Counted from the stretch's first letter, positions 21,778 through 33,967 are shown. The stretch is 64,000 bases of DNA from Elymus sibiricus (GCA_039707655.1 CM077671.1:301320509-301384508), one strand, 5' to 3'. Notes: generated by a model from the letters alone, not told the origin. A program made the numbers and translations.

Positions 21778-21875
21778 TTTTTTTGTAGTTTTCTTTTAAA
21801 GACTAAACTAATGATAAAACAAGAAACTCAAAGATTCAATTGCAAGATCTAAAGATATACCTTCAAGCACTCACC

Positions 21876-21893
21876 TCCCCGGCAACGGCGCCA
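21876..21893 (-). promoter_or_regulatory. Primer binding site of E (tRNA-Asp)
   Basis: Reverse complement reads TGGCGCCGTTGCCGGGGA, an 18-base match to the 3' end of plant tRNA-Asp. It lies ten bases inside the 5' LTR and fixes the minus orientation. Confidence 0.88.
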
Positions 21894-21903
21894 GAAAAGA
21901 GCT

Positions 21904-23568
21904 TGATGTCTACTACGCAACCTTCTTCTTGTAGACTCGTGTGGGGCCTCCAAGCGCAGAGTTTTGTAGGACAGTAGCAAATTTCCCTCAAGTGGATGAC
22001 CTAAGGTTTATCAATCCGTGGGAGGCGTAGGATGAAGATGGTCTCTCTCAAACAACCCTGCAACCAAATAACAAAGAGTCTCTTGTGTCCCCAACACACC
22101 CAATACAATGGTAGATTGTATAGGTGCACTAGTTCGGCGAAGAGATGGTGATACAAGTGCAATATGGATGGTAGATATAGGTTTTTGTAATCTGAAAATA
22201 TAAAAACAGCAAGGTAGAAAGTAACAAAAGTGAGCAAAAACGGTATTGCAATGCTTAGAAACAAGGCCTAGGGTTCATACTTTCACTAGTGCAAGTTCTC
22301 TCAACAATACTAACATGGTTGAATCATATATAAATCCCTCAAGTGCGACAAAGAGTTCACTCCAAAGTCACAAATAGCAGAGAACAAACGAAGAAATTAT
22401 TGTAGGGTATGAAACCACCTCAAAGTTATTTTTTCTGATCAATCTTATGAGCTATCCCTATAAGTGTCACGAACAGCCCTAGAGTTCGTACTAAAATAAC
22501 ACCTTAAGATACACATCAACCAAAACCCTAATGTCACCTAGATACTCCAATGTCACCACAAGTACCCATGGGCATGATTATACGATATGCATCACATAAT
22601 TTCAGATTCATCATGTTCAATCCAACACAAAGAACTTCAAAGAGTGCCCCAAAGTTTCTACCGGAGAGTCAAGACGAAAACATGTGCCAACCCCTATGCA
22701 TAGATTCCCAAGGTCACGGAACCCGCAAGTTGATCACCAAAACATACATCAAGTGGATCAATAGAACATCCCATTGTCAGCACGGATATCCCATCGCAAG
22801 ACATACATCAAGTGTTCTCAAATCCTTTAAAGACTCAATCCGATAAGAAAACTTCAAAGGGAAAACTCAATTCATCACAAGAAGATAGAGAGGGGAAAAC
22901 TCCATATGATTCATCTATATCAATAAAGCTCGCGGTACATCAAGATCGTGCCATCTCAAGAACACGAGAGAGAGAGATCAAACACATAGCTACTGGTACA
23001 TACCCTCAGCCCCGAGGGTGAACTACTCCCTCATCATCATAGAGACCGCCGGGATGATGGAGATGGCCTCCGGTGATGGTTTCCCCCTCCGGCAGGGTGC
23101 CGGAATGGGCTCCCGATTGGTTTTTCATGGCTCTGGAGGCTTGCGGCGGTGGAACTCCCAATCCAGGTTTGTTTCTGGGGGTTTCTCTATTTATAGGAAT
23201 TTTTGGCGGCGGAAACAAGTCCAGAGGGGCCACGAGGTGACGACAAGCCAGGGGGGCGTGCCCTAGGGGGGCGCCCCCCAGGCTTGTGGTGGCCTCGTGG
23301 CTCCTCTGGCCCAACTCCAAGGCTGCCTGGGCTTCTTCTGGTCCATAAAAAATCACCGTAGATTTTTATTCCGTTTGGGCTCCGTTTGATATTCCTTCTC
23401 GGTAAAACTCAAAAACACGGAAAAAACATAAACTGGCACTGGGCTCTAGGTTAATAGGTTAGTCCCAAAAATAATATAAAGTTGTAGTAAAATGATTGTA
23501 AAGCATCCAAGAATGATAATATAACAGCATGGACAAGCAAAAATTATAGATACGTTGGAGACGTATCA
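21904..23568 (-). repeat. 5' LTR of element E
   Basis: Mate of 15037-16708. The minus-strand TATA box is at about 23188-23195, so transcription would run leftwards through the primer site and the 692-codon frame. Confidence 0.92.
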
Positions 23569-23573
23569 ATGGT
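23569..23573. repeat. Target-site duplication of element E, right copy (ATGGT)
   Basis: Exact copy of 15032-15036. Confidence 0.92.
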
Positions 23574-24003
23574 CCCGTCGTCAACCCGGAGGTTATTTGG
23601 TGGCGGTCGCGTGGACCACAGTCGGTGCAGAGGGAGTCGGACCCCGCGGAGGTGGTACGTCGCCGTGTCAAGGAGGAGGAGGAGCACGTCCGAAACTACA
23701 TGGCTGCGTTGGACGCCAGGTTCTCCAATACCTGGCAGGTTCTTCAGGGATCACACCCGAGCTATGATCCTGTCATAGTTCCTTATCTTTGGGTGTCCAC
23801 CGCCTGCGCCGCGAGACGTCAACTATTCTGATGATGTATTAGTGATATTATATTCGATGATGTATTAGTGATACTATTCGATGATGTATTAGTGATATTA
23901 TATGATCGTATTGTTGCATTGCCTTGTATTGATTTGCATATCTCCGGTTCTGCTTATTGAATGCATTCTAATTGTTTTATATTTGTTCTGGATTAGTTAA
24001 GCT
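23574..24003 (+). other. Possible upstream exon and intron of the second CACTA gene
   Basis: A frame at 23625-23831 encodes a charged peptide (VVRRRVKEEEEHVRNYMAAL and following), which looks like real coding sequence and perhaps belongs to an upstream exon. Its start and splice sites are unclear because element E separates it from the promoter. At 23830-23905 the word GATGATGTATTAGTGATA occurs three times at 24-26 base spacing, then T-rich intron-like sequence leads to the next exon. Confidence 0.35.
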
Positions 24004-27000
24004 ATGCACGGTAGAGGCAGAGACCATGATCAAGAGAATGCCATGTACGACCTGATACGCTCCGGAAACGAAGAGAATGAAGTAGATGATGGCTCACAAT
24101 ACCTTATCCCATCCGGTGAGGGAATTGAGGAAGAACAACCAAGAGACGAAGGCGAACCAGCTGACAATGACGATGGCGAAGAAATTTTTGTCCATTTAAC
24201 AGAGTCCGGCGAGGTATTAATTTTCCCTCTGGTGATCATCAGATGTATTGATTTATTTGTATATATTAACGTATCTTTCTTCCTTTTAGCCCTCCGGATC
24301 GAGCAAATCTTCTACAAGGGTTAAACGTGGCCCGACAAAAAAGTTGAAACAAGGCGTAAAGTTTAACATCGATCAAATTAGAGCAGATGGCGAACCGATT
24401 GCTCCTAAAGAGAATGAGGACAAATTTATACGTCAATGCGGAGTTATCGTTAGGGACCAAATCCCGATCACCGTTCAAGAATGGAATCAGCCTAAAGATA
24501 CCCAAGCAATTTCTTTTGTCAGCCAAAGAGCAAAAGATCTGCTTTGGGAGGAGCTCATGAAACATTTCACCCTACCAGAGGATCTCACGGATCTCCAACG
24601 GGAGAAAGTCAAGAAGTGTGCTCTTAAGAAGATGGCCACACAATTCCAGTCTTGGAAGAAAATATTATGGAAAAGTTATGTGGAAAACAAAAAGAAGACT
24701 CCAGAATTCAAAGGAGAATATGTGAAGTTAGCAGATGACTGGGACGAATTTGTGAAGTTCAAGGAATCAGAAGAAGCTAAGAAACAGTCGAGAATAAACA
24801 AGATAAATGGCAACAAAAAAATATGGCACCATCGTCTGGGGCCAGGCGGCTACAAGTCTGGGTTGCCTAAGTGGGATGAATCTGAGAGAAACATGAAGGC
24901 TGCAGGGGTCACTCCAGTAATAGAGACTTGGCCCGAGAGGTGCAGGACTTGGTTTTATGCACATGGGGGAAAGTTGGACCCAAAGACAGGGGAGGTTCTT
25001 GAACAGGCAAGTCTTAAAGAAGCCACGGACGAGTTACTTAAAGCAATAGCAGAAGCTCGAGCGGGTGTGTACGAGCCCGAGAGAGAGAAGGACGAGCTTT
25101 CGCGCACCCTCAAGAATCCTGAACACCCGGGACGAACACGAGGCAAAGGCATGGTTCTGTGGCTTCTGGGGTTTGCGGATTGTAACGACAGCTACAGAAG
25201 TCGTGCCAGAAAGAAGAAGCATGAAGTAGATCAGATTCAGGACTTGGAACGCAAATATAACATGCAGCAGGAGCAAATCAACAAACTTAGCCAGCAAGGT
25301 GCGTCTCAGCAGCAGCAACCAGATCCAGCATTGGATGGTACCATTCCATCATCTATGCCGAAAAGCAGCGTGGGCTCCATGGGGGTCCCGGCCGATGATG
25401 CACTGCTGGCTCGCTACCCCGTGGATGATATCCTAGAGTCGACATCTTGTGAGCTACACGTGAAACTGAAGAACATATCCATGAAGGCGGCGGATGGCTT
25501 TGCTTTACCGAGTGGACATGAAGCAACTTTCCACGGCAATCCAATTCCACCTGGCTATGCTCGTGTCCGGGTGGATCAAGTTGTGTCGGCATATGAATCA
25601 CTAGATCTTGACTACCCTGGAGGTGAAGGGGAGCGGAAACTGGGAGAAGCCAGTCATTGTGTCATTTTATGGAAAAAGGAACGCATCGTGTTTCCAAACT
25701 CGGTGCCAAGGCCACCGACTCCTCCTCCAAGTCCGCCGCGTCAGCAGACTCCAACCCTCCCCGAGACGGAGCGCAGGGTGAGTCTGCCATATCCATCTCT
25801 GCCGCCCCAGCCGAATCCATCCCACCCCGAGACAGAGCGCATGGCGAGTCCGCGATATGAAGCTCTGCCACGTCAGCAGAGTCCATCCCACCCCGAGACG
25901 GAGCCTAGCGCGAGACGTCCGCGATATCGAAAAACAGCGTCTCCAAAGTGGAAGAGAACACAAAAGAAGAAACCGGCTGAGCCTCCTGCCAAAAAGAAGT
26001 TATCTTACGAGAAGACTGGCGAGGAACTCGATGAATCAGTGAATCTCGCTTTGCGGGCACATTTTGGACCGAAAGCGCCCCCGCCGCCAAAGGAGAAAAT
26101 ACCCGACGAGGTCATACAACACTTTATTGATGCAACTAAACCGGCGGAGAAAAGACCGGTATCAGACTATGAACGTTGTATTACCAAGTCCTATGAATAC
26201 CAGAAAAGACAGAAGTCGAGCGGTAGCAGTAAATGCGGGAAAACTGTTCCCCAGCTCGGAGAACAGGCAGTCCAATCGATCAACCCGCTCAAGGTGAGTG
26301 CCAATAACGTGGTAATAACCGACGCTGATAGAGAGAATGCTAGAATGCTTGGTATCACCGTTGAACAATTCCTAGAGATCGGGGAATTTCCACCGTTAGA
26401 TCCGAAGGAAATAGAACGGCAATATGTCCCCGGGAAACCTCTGGTCAGTCCTGACGACGAGAAGCTTCTAACAACGCAGATGTACAAATTGCATGACTGT
26501 TACATGAGAGAAGTAAAGGACAGGCGAGAGAGCCTCATGGTGAAAATCGACAAAGAGCATTATATCCATGAAAAAGATTTGTGGATTGAAAATGAAGAAT
26601 TTTTTCAGTTATTCAATCAAAAAGCACTCGACAAATCTATCGTCAGTTGCTACTGCATGTAAGTGATTTCTTTCTGTAATTTAAGTCTCTAGCTCAGCTC
26701 GTTCATTACCTGTTATTATACTCACTATATTCTTTTGTGTGGTATTATGCAGAATGAAGATTTTTGAATTGAAAAGAGCTGGAGTCTATGGCATTGGGTT
26801 CATTGACCCAAATACCGTTAATGAAGAAGTGTTGAGAAGGCACCCTAAAGACACGGAGAAATTGCTTCTAAGGTTTTTGAAGGCCCTAAAGTACAAACCA
26901 GAAATAATTTTACCTTGGAACTTCCAGTGAGTGTTACTGTCTTGTACTACAAATTCTATTTTTGCTTATATATATACTCGATGTTAAGTGTAGTTGATGA

Positions 27001-27322
27001 GTTATGCATGCCCGCTTATACAAATCGTGTGCGCAGCTACCACTGGATCCTTCTAATCATTAGAGTTGACGATGGAACTGTTGAAGTACTGGACTCGCTA
27101 AGTAAAGATCCTAAAGATTACATAAGCTTGCATTCGTTGCTCGAAAGGTAATTTCAATCATTGACGCACTATGTCTGCTTCTTTATTAGTTCATTTCCTG
27201 ATATCAAGTAATTAATAACTCCTTTATTCATTTTGTTTGCCGGGCAGGGTTTGGAAAAAGTTCACCAAAGATGTTAGAGGTGAATGAAAAGAGGAGCTGA
27301 AATGGCGAAAAAGTTCACCAAA
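24004..27322 (+). pseudogene. Second CACTA gene: ORF2 protein with Ulp1-like protease end, truncated
   Basis: A five-exon model keeps one frame: 24004-24213, 24290-26658, 26753-26926, 27037-27147 and 27248 onward, all with GT-AG introns. The first 859 codons are open. They encode an acidic N-terminus, a region typical of CACTA ORF2 proteins (IRADGEPIAP, WKSYVENKKKTPEFKG, GPGGYKSGLPKWD), a helical segment and a Pro-rich repeat (HPETE phrases). Exons 3-5 continue into a C48/Ulp1-like fold with the catalytic His (NFHYHWILLI) and Asp (EVLDS). A TGA lies at 27285-27287, and the sequence is cut before the Gln and Cys of the active site. SUMO-protease function is therefore lost in this copy. Confidence 0.75.
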
Positions 27323-27340
27323 TATTCCTTCATGCTTCTA
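27254..27340. other. Rearrangement junction CACTA H / element B with filler DNA
   Basis: GAAAAAGTTCACCAAA occurs at 27254-27269 in H and again at 27307-27322. The next 19 bases (27319-27337) copy 27403-27421 of B. True B sequence resumes at about 27338. Relative to the intact element G, about 330 bases of B (equivalent of 57549-57879) and the whole 3' end of H are gone. Such templated filler is typical of break repair by synthesis and strand switching. Confidence 0.75.
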
Positions 27341-29483
27341 TAGATCTTGATGCCTAATATGAAAGCAGCTTCTCCTAGGTCCTTCATTGAAAAACTCTTG
27401 TTCAAATATTCCTTCATGCTTTCCAACATTTCTATATTGTTTCCAATCAGCAATATGTCATCCACATATAATATTAGAAACGCTATAGAGCTCCCACTCA
27501 CTTTCTTGTAAATACAAGCTTCTCTGTAAACTTGTATAAACCCGAACGCTTTGATCACCTCATCAAAGCGAAGATTCCAACTCCGAGATGCTTGCACCAG
27601 TCCATAAATGGATCGCTGGAGTTTGCAAACTTTGTCAGCATTCTCTAGATCGACAAAACCTTCTGGTTGCATCATATACAACTCTTCCTTAAGGAAACCG
27701 TTAAGGAACGCTGTTTTGACATTCATCTACCAAATTTCATAATCGAAAAAGGCAGCTATTGCTAACATGATTCTGACGGACTTAAGCATCGCTACGGGCG
27801 AGAAGGTCTCATCGTAGTCAACTCCTTGAACTTGTGAAAAACCCTTTGCCACAAGTCGAGCTTTATAGACGGTGGCATTACCGTCCACGTCCGTCTTCCT
27901 CTTAAAGATCCATTTGTTCTGAATGGCCTTTCGCCCTTCAGGTAATACTTCTAAAGCCCATACTTTGTTTTCATACATGGATCCCATCTCGGATTTCAAG
28001 GCCTCTAACCTTTTCTCGGAATCCGGGCCCATCATCGCTTCTCCATAGCTCGTAGGTTCATCGTTGTCCAACAACATGACCTCTAAGACAGGGTTGTCGT
28101 ACCACTCAGAAGCAGTACGCGTCCTTGTCGACCTACGAGGTTCGATAGCAACTTGATCCGAAGCTTCATAATCATCATCATTAACTTCCTCTTCAACTGA
28201 TATAGGCTCTACAGAAACATCTTTCTGCACTGCGCTACTCTCTGGTTGAAGTAAAGGTTCAACAACCTCATCAAGTTCTATCTTCCTCCCACTCAATTCT
28301 TTCGAGAGAAACTCTTTCTCAAGAAATGTTCCGTTTTTAGCGACAAACACTTTGCCTTTGGATCTGAGATAGAAGGTATACCGAACTGTCTCTTTTGGGT
28401 ATCCTATGAAGACGCATTTCTCCGCTTTGGGTTCCAGCTTTTCAGGCTGAAGCTTTTTGACATAAGCATCACATCCCCAAACTTTAAGAAACGACAACTT
28501 TGGCTTCTTGCCAAACCATAGTTCATATGGTGTCGTCTCAACGGATTTCGATGGTACCCTATTTAAAGTGAATGCAGCTGTCTCTAATGCATAACCCCAA
28601 AACGATGGTGGCAAATCGGCGAGACATCATAGATCGCACCATATCCAATAAGGTTCGATTACGACGTTCGGACACACCATTACGTTGTGGTGTTCCAAGC
28701 GGTGTCAAATGTGAAACAATTCCACATTGTCTTAAGTGACTGCCAAACTCATAACTCAGATATTCTCCTCCTCGATCAGATCGCAGGAATTTGATCTTCT
28801 TGTTACGATGATTCTCAACTTCACTCTGAAATTGCTTGAACTTTTCAAACGTTTCAGACTTGTGTTTCATTAAGTAAATATACCCATATCTACTTAAATC
28901 ATCAGTGAAGGTGAGAAAATAACGATATCCACCGCGCGCCTCAATGCTCATCGGACCGCACACATCAGTCTGTATGATTTCCAACAAGTCACTTGCCCGT
29001 TCCATTGTTCCAAAAAACGGGGTTTTAGTCATCTTGCCCATGAGGCATGGTTCACATGTGTCAAGTGATTCAAAATCAAGTGACTCCAAAAGTCCATCAG
29101 CATGGAGCTTCTGCATGCGTTTTACACCAATATGACCTAAGCGGCAGCGCCACAAGAAAGTGGTATTATCATTATCAACTCTACATCTTTTGGCATCAAT
29201 GTTATGAACATGTGTATCATCACTATCGACATTCAATAAGAATAAACCCCTCACATTGGGTGCATGACCATAAAAGATATTACTCATATAAATAGAACAA
29301 CCATTATTCTCTGATTTAAATGAGTAACCGTCTCGCAATAAACAAGATCCAGATACAATGTTCATGCTTAACACAGGCACTAAATAACAATTATTCAGGT
29401 TCATCACTAATCTAGATGGTAATCGAAGAGCGAGCGTGCCGACGGCGATCACATCAACCTTGGAACCATTTCCCACGTGCATC
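27338..29483 (-). pseudogene. Integrase and reverse transcriptase part of the B polyprotein
   Basis: Minus-strand frames match G residues about 330-1040. Integrase motifs: HCRLGHIG and CEPCLMGK zinc ligands, TDVCGPM, RSDRGGEY and RNGVSERRNRT of the DDE core. Reverse transcriptase motifs: KARLVAKGFSQV, AFLNGFLKEELYM and the catalytic YVDD. The frame is broken by a two-base deletion near 28614 (GCGAGACA where G has GCAAGAGACA) and by a TAG at 27727-27729, where G has CAG. Element C interrupts it at 29489 just after the protease motif, and the H junction cuts it at 27338. Confidence 0.9.
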
Positions 29484-29488
29484 GTCAC
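29484..29488. repeat. Target-site duplication of element C, left copy (GTCAC)
   Basis: GTCAC repeats at 37582-37586. The intact element G has a single GTCAC at the equivalent place. Confidence 0.93.
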
Positions 29489-30375
29489 TGTCCGATTTCG
29501 GGCTCCACAAAACCCTCAAGGTTCGAACACAGGGGCGTGTGCGCAGATCCCCTGCAGCCTCGCCCTACCTAGCTCGCTACTCGATGGCTAAGACGATGAA
29601 CTCGCGCGATGACGAGGAAGAAGATGAACACGGTGGTTTACCCAGGTTCGGGCCGCTGCGAAGCGTAATACCCTACTCCTACTTTGGTGGATTGCCTCTC
29701 GAGGAGGTGTGGTGGATGAACTAGTACAATGTTGAGGAGCCTCGTGAGGGCGCTCCCGAGGTGTTCTTGGCCCTCTGCAAGTTTGGCGATGGATCGATCG
29801 GTGGATGGATCGATCCCCCTCTACGGTGCAGCCTAGCCTCTATATATAGCGGTGGCCCGGGTCCTCTTCCCTTATCACAATGGCCGGAAGGGATCCCACA
29901 ACGGCCAAATTTGAAGGGGGACAGGAGTACATCCCCGCCCTGTCCAAAGGTGGTCTTCTCCTGCAAAGTAGCTGTCGATGGTGCAGAGGTGGGCTCGGCG
30001 ATGACATCCGTCTTGCGGGGCTCGTGGTCGTGGTCTTGTTGCACCGGAATGGAAACCTTTGGGGGCGCTTTGGGAACCCACGTACATCCTTGCTCCCTTT
30101 GCACCAAAGGGGAAACTGCACCGCCTGGCGCGCTAGCGCCCGCCTAACCTTCCTTGCGTCATCTTTGACTCCTGAGGCCGGCTCTGCATAGATTTTTCCG
30201 CTACTCCGGAGGGGGCCTGGGGAGGCCCACCCCTTGCTGATCTTGGGGCTGCTCTCCCTCGCGAGGGCCTTGTCTTGAGTGGGGGCTGCATCCGGTGGTG
30301 CTTGGCTGGCGAGGTGGGCCATGTCCTGGGCCGAGGCAGACAGGTCTGGGTACCCCCGTTCCCAGAACACCGACA
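29489..30375 (-). repeat. 3' LTR of element C
   Basis: Starts TGTCCGATTTCGGG (TGTCGG in the mate) and ends CACCGACA. A CTATATATAG box lies at about 29840-29849. The mate is 36691-37581. Confidence 0.9.
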
Positions 30376-30396
30376 GTAGCCCCTGGGCCCAAGGTG
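30376..30396 (-). promoter_or_regulatory. Polypurine tract region of element C
   Basis: On the minus strand the bases just before the LTR are purine-rich (GGGCCCAGGGGCTAC). The place agrees with a primer site at the other end. The exact tract limits are uncertain. Confidence 0.5.
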
Positions 30397-30672
30397 TGCT
30401 CAAGCTGGCTTCCGGGCGAAGCGTTGAGGACGGCCCGAAGCGCCGCGGGCCCCAATTGCCTGCGGGCCAGGCTTGACGCGCGGTAGACTCTGAGAGGCCA
30501 TCGCCTCCTCTTCTTCTCGCCAGCTCGGCCATTGCCAGGTTTGTCAAATTGCCTGGCACACGCCACCAAGCCGTCTTTGTTCCCCATCGATCTCGTCGTC
30601 TGTTTTCCCCTCTTCCGCGGCTCTCGCCCTTTCCGCCAAATCCCTGCACGCGTGCCGCCACACCCCCTTGCC

Positions 30673-33600
30673 ATGGCCCCCAAGAAAGGAGAGGGTGAGG
30701 GCTCGAGGGCACCGATGACCACGTCCGCGCCCAGGCCCGCGTTGGGCCGGTCATCGGTGGTGAACCTAGAGGGGTTGGAGAAGGTTCAGCTGGTGGTCGC
30801 CGCCGGCTCCAATGAATGGGGGGCAACCAAGATCTGGCCGGGCTCGCGGCCTCGGAGCGAGCTTGAGGCCCCCGCCATTCCCCTTCATATCCATGCCCTT
30901 CTCTCGGGCTTGCTGCCGCCGTTCTCGGGCTTCCTCTCTGCCGTGCTTTCGCATTATCGGATCCACGTGCTCCACCTTGACCCCGGCTCCCTTGTCCTCC
31001 TCTCGGCCTTCGCGTTCCTGTGCGAGGCCTTCGTTGGTGTCCTCCCCTCCGTGGCCTTGTTGCGCCACTTCTTCTCCCTTGAGTTGGTCTCGGGGGAACA
31101 GTGCTCTAGGTGCGTGTCCCTGAGAGCAGCGGATGCATCGGCCAGGGGAGCCATCGATGCCGAACTCTCTTCGGAGGCAGAAGGGTTCCGGCGGTAGTGG
31201 GTGTATGTCAACGCCGCTAAGGCCGACCCCCTGTTCCAACCCCCGCTGCCCCCCGCAGTGCCGAACCATGGGTGGAGGCACGAGGAGCTTGCCCACCCGC
31301 GGCTCGCGCCGGTCCTAGCCAGGCTGGCGAGGCTGAAGAAGGCGGGCGTGACGATGGCGATGGTGGTGCAGGAGTTCACTCGCCGGCGAATTGCTCCTCT
31401 TCAATGCCATTCCCGCGCGATGTGGGCCTTCACAGCTCCTCGCGATCCCATGAGGATCCAGGTCCTGCCTCTTTCTCCCGATGTGCTGCGCGAGCTGCTC
31501 CGCCGCCTGACCGGCGGTGAACCCGACAAGCTTCCCCGGGGCGGCCTTCCCTTGTACAATTACAAGGACCGGGAAGCCCTCGTCCTGAAGATGCCGCGTT
31601 TCGATGAGTGGGGGCTCCTTCCTCCGGAGGAGGCGCGTCCTCAGGATGCCCCCTTCTCGGGGGCCCTGACCCCTGGGAACCCTGAGGCCACTGCTCTTCC
31701 CGTGGCCGAGGTGGAGCGCCCTTCGCGGCCCGCTTCTCCGGTTCACGCTTCGAGTCAGCCCGGGGTCGAGGATGACGCCCCGTCGATGATGAAGGTCGCC
31801 GTCTCCGCCGCTGAGTACCAGGTGCCGGTCGTCGGTTCATCGTCCCCCGGCCTCCGCGCTGGCCAGAAGAGGAAGGCGCCCAGGGGCGGCCGCTCCTCGG
31901 CGCCGTGGGCGCCGGTGAAGAGGAAGTGGATCGCCGTGGATGAGTAAGTGCCTGTGCCCTCTTGACCTTCCCTTCGGCGCCCTCCTTCTGAGCTTCTGTT
32001 TCGCAGGCTCCCCACCGGTGAAGGAGGAACCAGGTCGACGCCGCCCACTTCTGCGGCCGCCGAGCTTCTCGCGGTCTCGTCTCCCATCGGCCGCGGGGTT
32101 CTGGTCGCCAGAGCGCCCGCACCTGAGTCAGCTCGGCCGTCAGGAGGCCTCAAGCGCGAGCCCCCTGCGGTCTTCCTCGCCCGTGGCCTCCAGCTCCCTA
32201 GGGTGGGGCCGCTCCCCCCGCTAGTGGCCTTCCCTCGGGGCGCGCCGCGCTGTGTCCTTGGGCCCCCTTCGCTTGATGATGCGGGGCCCCAGGAGGCGCG
32301 TCCTTCTTCCGGAGTGGTTACGCGGGAGCCCCCAGCCCCTGGGCATGCGTCCGGGCTGGGTGATCCCTCGCATACCTCCCCCGTCCATCCTGGGGGAGGT
32401 GGAGACCCTGGTTGGGCCCTTGAGCTTGCGGGTGACCGGAGCGTCGTGCGGTGGGGCTTGCTCCAAACCACAGCGGAGGCGCTAGGACGCCTAGGGGTGG
32501 AGCTTGCCAACAATGATGCCCGCTTGGAGGTGGAGCGTCAGCGCCTTGCGTAGGAATGGCATCGTCTTGAGGTCGCCGTGAATTTCGGTCGCCTGCAGCG
32601 CGAGCGCGCCCCTGCAGAGGCCGAGGAGTCCCTTGCCGCGGCGGTGGAGGCCTGCGAGCGCGCCTTTGTCGAGGCTCAGGAAGCCAACTGCCGGCGCAGG
32701 GCCTCCGAGGAACACCTCGAGGAGTTTCAAGCCTTCAACGCCGCCCTTGAAAGGCAGATCCAGACGCCGAGGGCCACACTTGATGGCCCGGCACTCGAGT
32801 TCCATCCCGTCGGCGCGAGCCCCCGCGTGCCCGTTGATGCATTGGCGATGGAGGCGCTGGAGCAGAGCCTGGAGCAGGAGAGGCTGGAGGTGAGGGAGCG
32901 CCAGGTGTCGCTTGCCGAGGAGTCCCTTGCCTCCCGCGAGGCGAGGTTCCAAGAGGAGGTCGACAACAAGGTGGCAGAGGCTTGTCGTTCCCTTCTCCAG
33001 GACTATCGCGTGAAGCTGAAGCTCCAGGAGTCCCATTACTGCAAGCGACGTGACCACCTGAAAGGCGAGGTTGATGTCCTCAGGAAAAGGTTAGACCAGG
33101 AGGAGGGGCGCCGGTGAGCCGCGATGGACGCCCAGGCTGCTGCCGAGACCGAGCTAGCCTTTCTCTATAAACAAGTAGAGGGTGCTGCTTCCCTGGCGGA
33201 GAAGGCTTCAGACGAGGCGGACCGTGCTCGCGGCCTCCAGTACGCGCGTTCCCAGATGTTCCAATCCCTCGTGGGGAGGGCTACCCGGGCCTTGAGCGAC
33301 ATCTGTGGTGCGAGCGTCTCGAGCCCCTTGGTTCCAGACAATGCTGGGTACCTGGGCTTCTTTTCCAAGGTCATGGAGTGCCTTGAGGAGGGCGCGGAGA
33401 AGATCCACACGCTTGTGGAGGAGAAGCGCCGCGACCTCCTCGCGCGGGCGGCCTCGAACGTCTTCAGCCACCTCCTTCGCCTCGACCCGCACTTCAATTT
33501 TGGGGCGGTGCTTGGTCCCGTGCCTGAAATGACTCGCGCTGCCCTCGCCGAGTGGGTCAAGGACCATGTGGAAGACCTGATAGCGGAGCTTTCTTCTGAC

Positions 33601-33687
33601 GAAGCCGAGGGCCATGCAGGAGCCGGGAAGCGCGAGGCCGCCGGTGGCGGTAATGACGAGAGTGGCGGCGACTGCATGTCCCCTTGA
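30673..33687 (+). pseudogene. Antisense ORF of element C: Transposase_28 domain plus coiled coil, three stops
   Basis: Exon 1 (30673-31943, starts MAPKKGEGEG) and exon 2 (32007-33687) are joined by a 63-base GT-AG intron that keeps the frame, giving 983 codons. The frame is broken by TAG 31195-31197, TAG 32551-32553 and TGA 33115-33117, with no frameshift. Residues about 75-180 match the putative gypsy type transposon domain (HIHALLSGLLPPFSGFL, FLCEAFVGVLPSVALLRHFF). The second half is a long Glu/Arg/Ala coiled coil, and the C-terminus is acidic (DLIAELSSDEAEG). It runs opposite to the element. Its role is unknown in any species as far as I know. The three stops imply it is dead here. Confidence 0.75.
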
Positions 33688-33967
33688 GTAGCCTTCTTGT
33701 TCTCCTGGCAGGGTTATGCATGTGGCCTAGTGGCAACTCTAATGTATTTTGGAAAATACCCTTGAATGTGCTCCCAAATGACGAGGTGTGTTGCGCCGCG
33801 CTTCCTCTTGCCCGGGGTCGCTGCCAATCCGATTGACACGCTCGCGGTAGCCTTCTGCGTCAGGGAGGTTTAGTAGTGGCGCTTGGGGGGGTCCGGACGT
33901 CCTGAGGGTTTCTCCTTCACGTGAATGAAGCAAGTTGGGAGCCCTTTCGGCACTCTGTGTCTGCAGG

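Larger units (their letters stand above)
15037..23568 (-). mobile_element. Complete Sabrina-like LTR retrotransposon E, no gag or pol
   Basis: 8532 bases with two LTRs (1672 and 1665 bases, about 35 differences by eye, roughly 2%), perfect ATGGT duplications, a tRNA-Asp primer site and a polypurine tract. On its own strand it begins TGATACGTCTCCAACG and ends GTAGTAGACATCA. The only long open frame (19699-21777) has no recognisable retroviral domain. It sits in the presumed first intron of the second CACTA gene. Movement must have used enzymes from a partner family. Confidence 0.93.
5090..27322 (+). mobile_element. CACTA (En/Spm) DNA transposon H, 3' end missing
   Basis: Starts CACTAGTAGAAAA, the canonical terminus of Triticeae CACTA elements, in the RNase H region of B. 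It holds a palindrome-rich promoter, a small coiled-coil membrane ORF, a TNP2-type transposase broken by four stops, a 337-bp tandem array, a second promoter module, and a second gene whose Ulp1-like end is truncated. Element E is inserted at 15037-23568. No CACTA terminus exists at the right side: sequence runs into B at about 27322-27338 through filler DNA. The element can therefore no longer move by itself. Confidence 0.9.
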
